From positions 5,398,001 to 5,462,000 of the forward strand of contig NZ_CP117768.1 in the NCBI RefSeq assembly GCF_028623165.1: 64,000 nucleotides of DNA, given 5' to 3'. The notes under the pieces are model-generated. The model saw only the letters and a list, made by a program, of their open reading frames with translations, ran no database searches and was not told the origin of the DNA. This stretch comes from Nostoc sp. UHCC 0926 (lineage in GTDB: Bacteria > Cyanobacteriota > Cyanobacteriia > Cyanobacteriales > Nostocaceae). The position numbers were made by a program, and so were the translations under genes. This document shows, piece after piece, positions 45,788 through 54,647 of the stretch (position 1 is its first letter; each line of letters starts with the position of its first letter).

Positions 45788-46167
45788 AAGCTGAAACACA
45801 ATTATAGTTGCAAATAATCCTGGTTTGAAAATACCTTGATTGCAGGTTTGAGCGATTAGTATTGCAGGTTGTTACAATTATATGCAAACTTGTACTTAGT
45901 CCCTTAAAATCTGAGGTTTGCCAGAGGTAGAAGTAAAGCACAGTCTATCCGACTAAATGAGGGCTAAAAATATATCCAAAACTCCATAAAAGTAACCTTA
46001 AAGACACAGCAGTGATATTTCCTGGGAAAGACGTAACTACACTGCTGCCTCCCTAAGATTATAAGAATTGAAAGCCTACAGTCCACGCAGACGGTCTGGT
46101 AGTGAGACAGAAGCTTGCCAAGACTTACGAGCGTGGAGCAGTTATATAGGAGTTTGAACGAACGGTT

Positions 46168-46968
46168 ATGAACAGTTCTTTGACCCGACCCTTTGCTGTC
46201 GTGACGGGTGCTTCAAACGGCATTGGCTATGAACTTGCCAAACAGTTTGCCCAAAACGGCTTTGACCTTTTAGTCACAGCCACCGGATCGAGTATCAATG
46301 AAGCCGCTCAAGCTTTCAAGGATTTAGGTGCTCAGGTTGAAACGGTGCAGGCTGATCTCGCTACCTATGACGGTGTTGAGACGCTCTACAACCAGATTAA
46401 AGCGACTGGCCGACCAGTAGATGCGATCGCCATTAACGCCGGTGTCGGTGTTAGCGGCGACTTCGCTCGTGAAACCGACCTGAAGGAAGAACTCAATCTG
46501 ATTAATTTGAACGTTGTGTCATCTGTACATCTTGCCAAACGGGTGGTGAAGGATATGGTTGATCGCGGCAAGGGTCGTATCCTCTTCACGTCGTCGATCG
46601 CCGCCCTGATGCCTGGCCCGTTTGAGATAGTCTACGCAGCCTCAAAGGCTTTCGTGCATTCTTTTTCAGAGGGGCTACGCAGCGAGTTGAAGGATACGGG
46701 CGTCACCGTCACCGCGCTTATGCCTGGGCCCACCGATACTAACTTCTTCCAGCGTGCGGATATGGACGACACCAAGGTAGGCGCGGATCAAAAAGACGAT
46801 CCATCTGAGGTCGCCAAGCAGGGTTTCGACGCCTTGATGGCAGGTAAGCATGAGATCATCGCAGGTTCACTCAAGACGAAGCTTCTGGGCACAGTGAGCA
46901 AGGTCTTACCTGATACCGTCACTGCTGAACTGCATCGCAAGCTCAGTGAGCCGGGATCAGCCAACTAG
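46168..46968 (+). CDS. Short-chain dehydrogenase/reductase
   Basis: This 266-residue classical SDR has cofactor motif VVTGASNGIGYELA, INAGVG, catalytic Ser in LFTSSIAALMPG and Tyr-x3-Lys in YAASKAF. It is NAD(P)-dependent; the substrate is unknown. It contains HIP1 sites, unlike the preceding transposon cargo, so it appears to belong to the chromosome. A MITE begins five bases after the stop codon. The zinc alcohol dehydrogenase downstream may be a functional neighbour. Confidence 0.87.
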   Translation: MNSSLTRPFAVVTGASNGIGYELAKQFAQNGFDLLVTATGSSINEAAQAFKDLGAQVETVQADLATYDGVETLYNQIKATGRPVDAIAINAGVGVSGDFARETDLKEELNLINLNVVSSVHLAKRVVKDMVDRGKGRILFTSSIAALMPGPFEIVYAASKAFVHSFSEGLRSELKDTGVTVTALMPGPTDTNFFQRADMDDTKVGADQKDDPSEVAKQGFDALMAGKHEIIAGSLKTKLLGTVSKVLPDTVTAELHRKLSEPGSAN

Positions 46969-46973
46969 TAAGC

Positions 46974-47103
46974 ACTAGTACCGCAAGGCGGAAGTCAAAA
47001 GTCACTTGTACTGAGCGTAGCCGAAGTAAAAGTCAAAAGTATTACGGAATAAGCTCTTTAGGGTTTTTAAATGGTTGCTCTATTTCCGCCGTGACGTACT
47101 AGT
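46974..47103. repeat. MITE with ACTAGTAC termini, copy B (130 bp)
   Basis: It starts ACTAGTAC and ends GTACTAGT. It is the reverse-complement relative of 34371-34476, with about 24 extra bases around ACTTGTACTGAGCGTAGCC. Its right end is fused directly to the truncated gene fragment at 47104, so its arrival or a following deletion removed that gene's 5' part. Confidence 0.78.
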
Positions 47104-47452
47104 GGAGCGATCGCTCGATGATAGCGGCGTTGCAGCAACGATAACTGATGAGGGAGACAAAGGCGGGGGTGCAGACGGACTCGAATCAGACGCGGCAGGA
47201 TATATTTACGCGACAAATTACGAACACCAGGCAATCCTCCGTCGCCGTTCCGGTGGAGAGTGGGAAACGGTAGTCCATGATCCGCATCTTATGTGGATAG
47301 ATACGCTCTCGGTTGCGGCAGATGGGTATCTTTACGTTACTGCAAACCAGTTGCATCGTCAGGCGAAATACCAAAAAGGAAAAGACCTGCGTCAGAAGCC
47401 CTATACGCTATTGAGCATCCGCATTGACGCTCAACCAGTTCTACTGCGGTGA
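47104..47452 (+). pseudogene. C-terminal remnant of a yellow/major-royal-jelly-type protein
   Basis: The frame reads GADGLESDAAGYIYATNYEH, then WETVVHDPHLMWIDTLSVAADGYLYVTANQLHRQ, a beta-propeller C-terminus of the MRJP/yellow or SMP-30-like family, ending QPVLLR. The first two thirds of the gene are missing; the left edge coincides with the MITE end. An apparent start at 47075 lies inside the MITE and is not real. Confidence 0.72.
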
Positions 47453-47541
47453 ACCCGGCTCGACCGAAAGGTAATTGACAAAAGTTCTGGTAGATGCGTT
47501 TCACTATTAACAAACAACTTAACTTCAGGAAATTTCAACAT

Positions 47542-48729
47542 ATGAAAGCAGTTTGCTGGCAAGGTACTCATAATGTGCAGGTTGAAACCGTACCTGATCC
47601 CAAAATTATTAATCCGCGTGATGCTATTGTAAAAATCACGTCAACGGCGATTTGTGGTTCTGATTTACATCTTTATAATGGCTACAACCCTACGATGCAA
47701 AAAGGCGATATCCTGGGTCATGAATTCATGGGAGAAGTCGTTGAGTTGGGGAGAGCTGTCAAGAATGTAAATATAGGCGATCGCGTTGTCGTCCCCTTTA
47801 CCATTTCCTGTGGATCGTGTTTCTTCTGCAATCGGGATTTATGGTCGCTGTGCGATAACTCCAATCCCAACGCTTGGATGGCAGAAAAAATGCTGGGTCA
47901 TTCCCCATCTGGTCTTTTCGGCTACTCCCATCTCACAGGGGGCTACGCCGGAGGTCAAGCTGAATATGCCCGCGTCCCCTTTGCCGATGTAGGTTTGTTC
48001 AAGATTCCAGATGGATTGACAGACGAACAGGTTTTGTTTTTGACTGATATCTACCCCACCGGATACATGGCTGCGGAAAACTGTGACATCCAGCCTGGAG
48101 ATACGGTTGCAATCTGGGGCTGTGGCCCGGTAGGGCAATTTGCGATTAGAAGCGCCTTTATGCTAGGTGCAGAGCGGGTCATTGCAATCGATCGCGTTCC
48201 CGAACGCCTCCAGATGGCGAAAGCCGGTGGGGCAGAAATCCTCAACTATGAAGAAGTCGAGGTGGGTGAAGCCCTGAAAGAAATGACGGGTGGGCGTGGT
48301 CCCGACTCGGTAATGGATGCGGTGGGTATGGAAGCTCACGGTTTGGGTTTGGAAGGCTTCTATGACAAGGCGAAGCAAGCAGTACGTCTAGAGACAGACC
48401 GCCCCAATGTGCTGCGTCAAGCGATCGTTGCCTGTCGCAAAGGCGGCACTGTATCCGTTCCCGGTGTTTACACGGGCTTTGTAGACAAGATGCCGATGGG
48501 GGCTTTCATGAATAAAGGCTTGACGATGAAAACGGGACAAACACACGTTCATCGGTACTTGCGTCCGTTGCTCGATCACGTTCAAAATGGCGATATCGAT
48601 CCATCGTTCGTGATTACCCATCGTCTGCCGCTAGATCAAGCACCGCACGGCTACGAAATTTTCAGCCATAAGCAGGACAACTGTATCAAGATCGTGCTCA
48701 AGCCTGGTGAGTCCACCGAAACCTTGTAA
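47542..48729 (+). CDS. Zinc-dependent alcohol dehydrogenase (formaldehyde-dehydrogenase-like)
   Basis: This 395-residue medium-chain dehydrogenase starts at ATG 47542 (MKAVCWQG). Catalytic zinc ligands are in STAICGSDLHLY and GHEFMGEVVELG; the structural zinc loop is SCGSCFFCNRDLWSLC; the Rossmann motif is IWGCGPVGQFA. It resembles the glutathione-independent formaldehyde dehydrogenase-like subfamily. The substrate is not certain. A strong terminator follows. An upstream start at 47494 would add 16 atypical residues. Confidence 0.88.
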   Translation: MKAVCWQGTHNVQVETVPDPKIINPRDAIVKITSTAICGSDLHLYNGYNPTMQKGDILGHEFMGEVVELGRAVKNVNIGDRVVVPFTISCGSCFFCNRDLWSLCDNSNPNAWMAEKMLGHSPSGLFGYSHLTGGYAGGQAEYARVPFADVGLFKIPDGLTDEQVLFLTDIYPTGYMAAENCDIQPGDTVAIWGCGPVGQFAIRSAFMLGAERVIAIDRVPERLQMAKAGGAEILNYEEVEVGEALKEMTGGRGPDSVMDAVGMEAHGLGLEGFYDKAKQAVRLETDRPNVLRQAIVACRKGGTVSVPGVYTGFVDKMPMGAFMNKGLTMKTGQTHVHRYLRPLLDHVQNGDIDPSFVITHRLPLDQAPHGYEIFSHKQDNCIKIVLKPGESTETL

Positions 48730-48754
48730 GGTAAATACCGAAAACCTCTGAGAA

Positions 48755-48795
48755 ACAAGCACGTTAGCGCTGTATTCCGTGCTTGTCTTCTATAC
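48755..48795 (+). terminator. Hairpin terminator after the alcohol dehydrogenase
   Basis: ACAAGCACG pairs with CGTGCTTGT around a 13-base loop, followed by CTTCT. The T-tract is short, so efficiency is uncertain. Confidence 0.6.
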
Positions 48796-48839
48796 GCTAG
48801 CAGCCAACAGACAAGCTGCACGCTCAACGTATACTTAAT

Positions 48840-50583
48840 CCCACATTCCGCACTTCAAAATGCAATACATTGATGTTTCAAAGAATATTACTAATAGCAG
48901 CTAACTACTTAAGTATTAATACTGAGATTGTCTTGGTAGGCTTGCGATCGCTACATAACCAATTTTTCGGATTTTATTATGTAGTCCAAATGTAGTGCAA
49001 AGCGTAAATATTTAGCAATTATCTGTCGAGAACTACTTAGATTCACGCGTTTAATTAGCTTTGGAAGTCCGATTAAAATGTATCACTAACTACTACTTAA
49101 AAACCGTAATATTTTGATAAGAGATGGAGCAGAAAATAAAGATGAAGAACCATTAAGAGAATTTTTTTGCTAAAAAAGTGAGAAAATTAGGAGAAAGCTT
49201 TTATAAATCAAATCAAAGAAATGACTGCTCAAAAAGAAGAACCATTCATTAAAAATTTGGCTCACTTAGGAATAGTAGCTGGAATTATTGATGAGATAGG
49301 AATAGTAGAGAAAATCAATGACCTGCTAGGAACTGATCCGAGAGAAAGAGTTAATGCAGGGGAAGTTGGAAATGAATCAGATAAAGCAGCTTTTGGCAAA
49401 ATTTTAGTAGAGTATTCTAAGCAAATAAATTTGGAAAGTATTATGGTAGCTGATAGTGCGTTATATAGCGAAAATAACTTGAAGTTAATGGAGAATATAA
49501 AATGGATAAGTCGAGTACCGTTAACCATAAAAAAAGCGAAAAATTTAGTTAAAAGATTAACAAATGTAGAATTGAAAAAAACTGAACAAAAAGAATATAG
49601 TTATCAAGAAGAAAAAGTAACTTATGGGGGGATAGAGCAAAGATGGATACTAGTAGAAAGCCCAGAGAGGAAAAAAGCAGATTTAAAGAAGTTATCTCTA
49701 AAAATTCAGTCAGAATCAATCAAAGTTACAAAACAAATAGCTAAGTTAGTAAAAGAGGAATTTGACCATTCATCGTCAGCAATGTCTAAAATCAAAGAAA
49801 TTGAATCAAAACTCAAATATCACCAAATCACTGAAATACAAATTATTCAGCATCAAACTAAAGAGCAAAAAGTCTTTTATAAAGTTTGTGCTAAATTGAT
49901 AGAAAGTCAAGAATTAATTACGGAAAATCAAAACTCTTCTGGAAGGTTTATTTTAGCAACTAATATTCGGGACATGAAAGATTTAGACGCTTCCGAAATA
50001 CTCAGAATATATAAACAACAGCAATCTTGTGAGCGGGGATTTAGATTTCTGAAAGACCCCTTATTTTTTGCAGATAGTCTTTTTGTGAAAAATCCTGAAA
50101 GAGTAGAGACAATGATGATGTTAATGGGATTGTGTCTTTTGGTTTATAATCTAGGACAAAGACAACTAAGAAGCTCTTTAAAAATCCCAGAAGCCACAGT
50201 TAAAAATCAACTAAATAAATTAACTGAATGTCCTACTTTACGGTGGATATTTCAATGTTTTCAAGGGATTCACGTTTTGATTCTGCAAGGAATTAAGCGA
50301 ATTATTAATTTGACAAAAGAACGTTGTCGAATTTTACAATTCCTTCCTACTTTTTGCCATAAATATTATTTATTGGCTTAAAAATATCTGATAAATTATT
50401 GAACAAATTGTTCTAATAATTGAAATTAAATATTCTTATATAACTAGCTTTTAAAATAATAAAGCTGGACATTTTTCTGCATAATTTATTTTTTTTGACT
50501 GTTATTTAGGTATCCAAATTATAATTTTATATTTTTTCTGAATGGAGTTTATTTATACTACTAGTTGAAGTGCGGAATGTGGG
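48840..50583 (+). mobile_element. IS1634-like insertion sequence, 1744 bp
   Basis: Terminal inverted repeats CCCACATTCCGCACTTCAA lie at 48840-48858 and 50565-50583. TTAAT flanks both sides directly (48835-48839, 50584-50588), giving a 5-bp target duplication. Weaker inverted similarity continues outwards (CACGCTCAAC on both sides), so the true ends could be about 20 bases further out. The element encodes one transposase with an internal deletion and is therefore probably not autonomous. Confidence 0.78.
49221..50381 (+). pseudogene. Internally deleted IS1634-family transposase
   Basis: It is an open frame of 386 residues. The N-terminus matches the family (EEPFIKNLAHLGIVAGIIDEIG, then LLGTDPRERVNAGEV). 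After GEV it jumps to GNESDKAAFGKIL and AVYSKQINLESIMVADSAL-like sequence; the roughly 100 or more residues that usually lie between, including a first catalytic Asp region, are missing. The C-terminal DDE part is retained (RFILATNIRDMKDLDASEILRIY, then CERGFRFLKDPLFFADSLF). The frame is preserved across the deletion. Confidence 0.78.
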
Positions 50584-50840
50584 TTAATAGTTTAGCTGTT
50601 GAGCGTGTGTGGCGAAATTTTCCATATTTTTATCCTAGATAAAAAATCTTATTTAAGACTAAGTATTTTATATGTTATCTGAAGCTTTAATATTTATTTT
50701 TCTGTATCAAGCTCAGTGAAAAAAAGAAGAGTATTGTTACTCTCCTAACGTAATATAAGGGAAAATTTTCAGCTTAGTGATCAAGCCTCGCAATCCGTTC
50801 ACACAATTCACGAGCGTATGTGTTCTCAGAAAATCATCCC

Positions 50841-51035
50841 TTAATAGTCATTGTCAGCCACACAAATTCCTTTACATTTAATACCGTTCGTAGCTGTGCG
50901 CTGGCAATGAGAACATAAAACTTTTTCGTTTTCTGTTTCTTGATTGATATTTATATTAGTGCTTGCAGTAAAAAAGTCTTTTTCGGTCTGGATTTTTACA
51001 GTCATAAGGGTGGAGGGATTTTTTGCGGTTGACAT
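50841..51035 (-). CDS. Small Cys-containing hypothetical protein
   Basis: This 64-residue protein ends with VLCSHCQRTATNGIKCKGICVADNDY: two CxxC-like pairs that could bind one zinc. The N-terminal half is polar and Asn/Thr-rich. I recall similar small proteins in other Nostoc genomes, but no function is known. The ATG at 51035 gives MSTAKNPSTLMTVKI. Confidence 0.55.
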   Translation of the reverse strand: MSTAKNPSTLMTVKIQTEKDFFTASTNININQETENEKVLCSHCQRTATNGIKCKGICVADNDY

Positions 51036-51375
51036 TTTATAAGTCAGTTAGAAGTGATGATCAGAATCTCAATCTGGTTTGGAGCAAAGCCTTGTCTCCA
51101 TGTCACTAGCAGCAACTTTTCTTTCGCCAATTTTTCACCGCGAATTAACTCCCCACTTCTAATCCCTCCCCCGTATCCTACCCCAAACAAAAAACCTTTT
51201 GGCTGGATGCTTCGGGTGATGAGGCGATCGCTGCAAGCAAAACTTCTTCAATTCCTCATACAGGTACATAAATTATACTGATGGGGTGAGGAGCGATCGC
51301 CGTCCACACTAGAATTACCGAATCAACGAGCCGATCAATAAAGCATTTCTGGACAATCTCGAAAACGTAGCGCAA

Positions 51376-51648
51376 CTAAGATACTTTTGGTTGCTGCCAT
51401 AGGATGAGTTTCAATTCAGAGCAGTTGCAAGCCCCATTACTAATTTCTCCTTCGTGGTCAGCTAGCCAATCATAAATTTGTGTAGCTTTTGCTAATGCCA
51501 CTCTTTCTGAACGATAAAGCCGAGGGGTAGGGCAGTAAGCTTGGCCATTGATGTGTATAGCTGCAATCTGCCAATAATCGCTGTCTTCACCCTCTGGTAC
51601 AACTTCTAAAAACCCGTCACTGTAAGGCTCGATTATTCCTATATTCAT
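51376..51648 (-). CDS. Small hypothetical protein
   Basis: The protein has 90 residues, with a fluent composition (DSDYWQIAAIHINGQAYCPTPRLYRSERVALAKATQIYDWLADHEG). It has no known domain, signal or membrane segment. Its ATG overlaps the stop of an upstream small frame (51645-51776) in an ATGA arrangement, which supports both being coding. Function unknown. Confidence 0.5.
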   Translation of the reverse strand: MNIGIIEPYSDGFLEVVPEGEDSDYWQIAAIHINGQAYCPTPRLYRSERVALAKATQIYDWLADHEGEISNGACNCSELKLILWQQPKVS

Positions 51649-51776
51649 CTACAACCATCAAACTTTAAAACAAAGGCCACAACAAAGCTGATACCAGCAA
51701 ATTCTTCTGAGTCAAAGCTGGAATCACCAGGGAATGCAGTAGCAACCCCTGCTAATGATTGTGGGTTCGTAGTCAA
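51645..51776 (-). CDS. Possible 43-residue ORF coupled to the downstream gene
   Basis: A TTG-initiated frame reads LTTNPQSLAGVATAFPGDSS, then FDSEEFAGISFVVAFVLKFDG, and stops in a four-base ATGA overlap with the 90-residue gene. The frame is open only back to a stop near 51788. It may be a real small protein or the tail of a lost gene. Evidence is limited to the overlap and composition. Confidence 0.3.
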   Translation of the reverse strand: MTTNPQSLAGVATAFPGDSSFDSEEFAGISFVVAFVLKFDGCR

Positions 51777-51811
51777 TGAAAATCTGAATTATTGGTCACT
51801 TTTTGGTTTAT

Positions 51812-51905
51812 AGCTATTTTCAGGTAAATAGACCACGCGGTAGGGGCGCAAGGCCTTGCGCCCCTACGACAGATGTGGTTCAAATACTTGAATTCTGCTG
51901 TAATT
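51812..51905 (+). repeat. 94-bp dispersed repeat, copy B
   Basis: It is a direct-orientation relative of 25138-25231, with the same GGGGCGCAAGGCCTTGCGCCCC hairpin and TGCTGTAATT end. It is non-coding. The rest of 51777-52137 shows no gene. Confidence 0.75.
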
Positions 51906-52137
51906 CCGTTATTGGCAGCAATAATGGCAAGAGGAATAGGCACAAACTAGGCTAAATTACTCCTCGGTCAGTAATGCAGTTTTACTCTAGACATTTTGTC
52001 ACGTTTCTAAAGCTGCCTTTGGTGCGATCGCCACAAGACTCAAGACAAACCAGCAGATAGATGAAGAGTGGGGGAACTGATGATAGGTTGAGATGAGCAA
52101 AAGCTCCTATGAACCCCATTATCAAAAAGTAGCAATT

Positions 52138-52779
52138 ATGATCGTTGTCCATCATCTCAACAACTCGCGATCGCAGCGCGTGCTATGGCTACTCGAAGAA
52201 TTAGGTATCGAATACGAGATTAAGTTCTACGAACGCGACCAGAAGACGATGCTGGCACCGACATCGCTGCGTGAAGTCCATCCGCTCGGCAAGTCACCAG
52301 TGATCACAGATGCAGACCTCACTGTTGCAGAGTCGGGCGCTATCATCGAATATATAGTGGATCGCTACGGCAATGGTCGGCTAATCCCGCCATCTGGTAC
52401 GCCGGAGCGTCTGCGCTACACCTATTGGCTGCATTATGCCGAAGGCTCTGCAATGCCACCTCTGGTGATGAACCTCGTCTTCAACAATTTTGGTATAGGA
52501 GACAGCAGCGTAAACGACGAATTTATCGCACCCCAGATCAAGCTTCACTTTGACTACATAGAAGGTGAACTTCATAAGAGTACATGGTTTGTAGGCGAAG
52601 AATTTACTGCCGCCGATATCCAAATGAGCTTTCCTCTGGAAATAGTCGCTATGCAAGCTGAACTCATCTCAAGCCGACCAAAGATTAAGCAATTTATCGA
52701 GCGCATCCATGCACGACCTGCTTACGAACGCGCCCTTGAACGTGGAGGCGCATACGACTTCGCCAAAAGCATTCAATAA
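52138..52779 (+). CDS. Glutathione S-transferase
   Basis: This 213-residue protein starts at ATG 52138. The thioredoxin-fold N-terminal domain reads IVVHHLNNSRSQRVLWLLEELGIEYEI, with the cis-Pro loop GKSPVITDADLTVAESGAIIEYI. The all-helical C-terminal domain ends with FTAADIQMSFPLEI and ARPAYERALERGG. The family conjugates or reduces with glutathione; the substrate is unknown. An upstream start at 52093 would add 15 residues with no homology to the fold. Confidence 0.9.
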   Translation: MIVVHHLNNSRSQRVLWLLEELGIEYEIKFYERDQKTMLAPTSLREVHPLGKSPVITDADLTVAESGAIIEYIVDRYGNGRLIPPSGTPERLRYTYWLHYAEGSAMPPLVMNLVFNNFGIGDSSVNDEFIAPQIKLHFDYIEGELHKSTWFVGEEFTAADIQMSFPLEIVAMQAELISSRPKIKQFIERIHARPAYERALERGGAYDFAKSIQ

Positions 52780-52907
52780 TTCACTCAACTAAGAACCGCT
52801 ATATCCTAAAACTGCCAGTTACTAAACAAAAATCTGTATCTCTAGCTAGATGTGGTAATCGTAAATGTTATATGTATTCAAACACCATATAAAATTCAAG
52901 TTCATCT

Positions 52908-53513
52908 ATGATCACCAAGCCTTGGGATGCTCAACTTGCTTACTGGCTAGTTAAACCTCTAAAAGACAGTTGGGTAAACCCCAATCATCTCACGACAGTG
53001 CGACTTGTGACAGGGTTGGCGGCTGCCGTAGCGATTGCAGTTGGCGATGCCATCTGGGCTAATATTGGCGCAGTGCTATTTGCTTTATCCAACTTTCTAG
53101 ATCACACGGACGGTGAATTAGCTCGTTTGAGTGGAAAAAGCAGCAAATGGGGACATCAGTATGATCTCGCTAGTGACGCCATTATCCACATTCTTTTGTT
53201 TGTGTGTATTGGATATGGTCTTAGGGAGGGAAAATTTGGTTGGTGGGCGTTACTAATGGGGATAATATCTGGTGTGTCTGTTGCTTGCATCTTTCATTTG
53301 CGAAACCAAATGGAACAGCGTTTAGGTAAAGACGCCAGCCGTCAACCAAATTTTGCCGGGTTTGACATTGAAGACGTGCTGTATTTGTTTCCCATAGTTA
53401 CCTTACTGCATGGACTAGAGCCGTTATTAATGGCAGCTACAATTGGGGCACCAACTTTTGCTATATGGGTAATTTGGCAATTTTGGGCACTCCCGCAGCC
53501 TGAATCAAACTAG
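52908..53513 (+). CDS. CDP-alcohol phosphatidyltransferase family protein
   Basis: This 201-residue integral membrane enzyme carries the full signature D-x2-D-G-x2-A-R-x8-G-x3-D-x3-D in DHTDGELARLSG and KWGHQYDLASD. Several hydrophobic helices follow. The family transfers a phospho-alcohol from a CDP-activated donor to an acceptor such as a lipid. It is the first gene of the same-strand run leading into phosphonate biosynthesis, so a CMP-phosphonate donor is an attractive possibility; that link is inference. Confidence 0.85.
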   Translation: MITKPWDAQLAYWLVKPLKDSWVNPNHLTTVRLVTGLAAAVAIAVGDAIWANIGAVLFALSNFLDHTDGELARLSGKSSKWGHQYDLASDAIIHILLFVCIGYGLREGKFGWWALLMGIISGVSVACIFHLRNQMEQRLGKDASRQPNFAGFDIEDVLYLFPIVTLLHGLEPLLMAATIGAPTFAIWVIWQFWALPQPESN

Positions 53514-53669
53514 TATGACGGGGCATGGGGCAGAAAGCTAATAAAACAGGCTTTTTAGCTTTCTTGAATGCATAATCAAATTTTGCGATCGCACTTCCTA
53601 AACTTGGTAACAGTACTTACTTGTTTCATTTAAACATGATACTATTATTTTATTAAAAGTTTTATCATT

Positions 53670-54299
53670 ATGCCAAAATCAATATTTCAACATCTGGTCG
53701 ATAGTGTGAACAAAGATTATGAGGATACCTATGCATATGTAGGTAAAAATTTTGATTTTATCCGCGAACTGATTGATAAAATCGCCTTACATATTGAATG
53801 TACTCCAGGAAAAGATATATATATTGTTGATGAAAAAGGCTCTAAAATTGCTCCTTATAATTTTATTCAAGATGCTATTATTGTAGATAATGAATGTTTT
53901 TTTAGTTTCAAATTAGTAATTTCTGCACCCAATATAGGTTTTAATATTAGTAGTTGTGGTAAAAGCTTTTTTAATAAAAATTTAGTACCGCCTTCAGGAA
54001 TTGCTATGTATATCTCTATTAAACAAGAGGATGATATTTTTATTGTTATAGCACCATCGATAAAAGAAGAAAAAGTAGTTACTGAAACTTTTAAAATATA
54101 TTCTGATAATCCTTTATGGACTGACTTACTTGAATCGGTTACTCAAGTAATAATAAACTTTTCAAAAAAAGACCTTAAATATAGAATTAATCAGTTATTT
54201 GAAAAATCATCTCAACAATTAAAACCAAAAGGTTTTAATGTTACCCCTGACATAAAGATTATTAACACGTCAGTAACGCCGGACAATAACGATGTGTAG
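53670..54299 (+). CDS. Hypothetical protein, AT-rich
   Basis: This 209-residue soluble protein has no recognised domain. It has notably more A+T than its neighbours and many Lys/Ile/Asn residues, suggesting an origin different from the flanking genes. Predicted beta strands are interspersed with PGKDIYIVDEKGSKIAPYNF and FFSFKLVISAPNIGFNISSCG. It lies within the phosphonate gene run but may be unrelated. Confidence 0.6.
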   Translation: MPKSIFQHLVDSVNKDYEDTYAYVGKNFDFIRELIDKIALHIECTPGKDIYIVDEKGSKIAPYNFIQDAIIVDNECFFSFKLVISAPNIGFNISSCGKSFFNKNLVPPSGIAMYISIKQEDDIFIVIAPSIKEEKVVTETFKIYSDNPLWTDLLESVTQVIINFSKKDLKYRINQLFEKSSQQLKPKGFNVTPDIKIINTSVTPDNNDV

Positions 54300-54472
54300 T
54301 TACGGTGTTCTCTAAAAAAATTTTGTAAAAAGAATAAATTATGTTGAATGTAACAGTGCGATCGCATTCATTAAACATGTTACCAAGTTTAGAGTGAAAT
54401 TCTAATCAGCGTAAAGAATGAAGGATAGAGTTACACTCTCTCAGATAAGTAAAACAAATCCATGCAGCCTGA

Positions 54473-54508
54473 AAACCGCATTCTCTCGTAGAATCGCGGC
54501 TTTTTCAT
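54473..54508 (+). terminator. Possible hairpin terminator
   Basis: CCGCATTCT pairs with AGAAT(C)GCGG with one bulge, followed by CTTTTTC. It is 175 bases downstream of the AT-rich hypothetical gene and upstream of the oxygenase gene. Confidence 0.5.
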
Positions 54509-54647
54509 ATATAAGCAGAGCTTATAATATTTGTGACAGCAAATATCAAGCAAGGATGCAAATGTGAAGGTTGTGGGTATTGTGGGACAATTTGTTGAGT
54601 GAATGGTATGTTTATTTTTGCAATCTTGTATTAGTATCAAATTATCA

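Larger units (their letters stand above)
42082..45876. mobile_element. 3.8-kb cargo-carrying transposon with 61-bp inverted repeats
   Basis: It begins TGTAACAACCTGC and ends with the exact reverse complement. The terminal 61 bases are identical in inverted orientation. ATTATA flanks both ends directly (42076-42081 and 45877-45882) as a 6-bp target duplication. Inside are a truncated AAA ATPase, a second right-end copy (42700-42840), and a cargo of an MdaB-like reductase, an aldo/keto reductase and an AraC regulator. No transposase is present, so it would need one in trans. The cargo has no GCGATCGC octamer, unlike surrounding DNA. Ends with repeated TTGCAAATAATCCTGG fit Mu/Tn7-like transposase-binding sites; family assignment is tentative. 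Confidence 0.82.

Noticed and set aside
42082..45876. CRISPR-associated transposon
   Set aside because: There is no Cas12k or Cascade gene, no CRISPR repeat and no TniQ or TnsB gene inside the element; only a truncated AAA ATPase remains.
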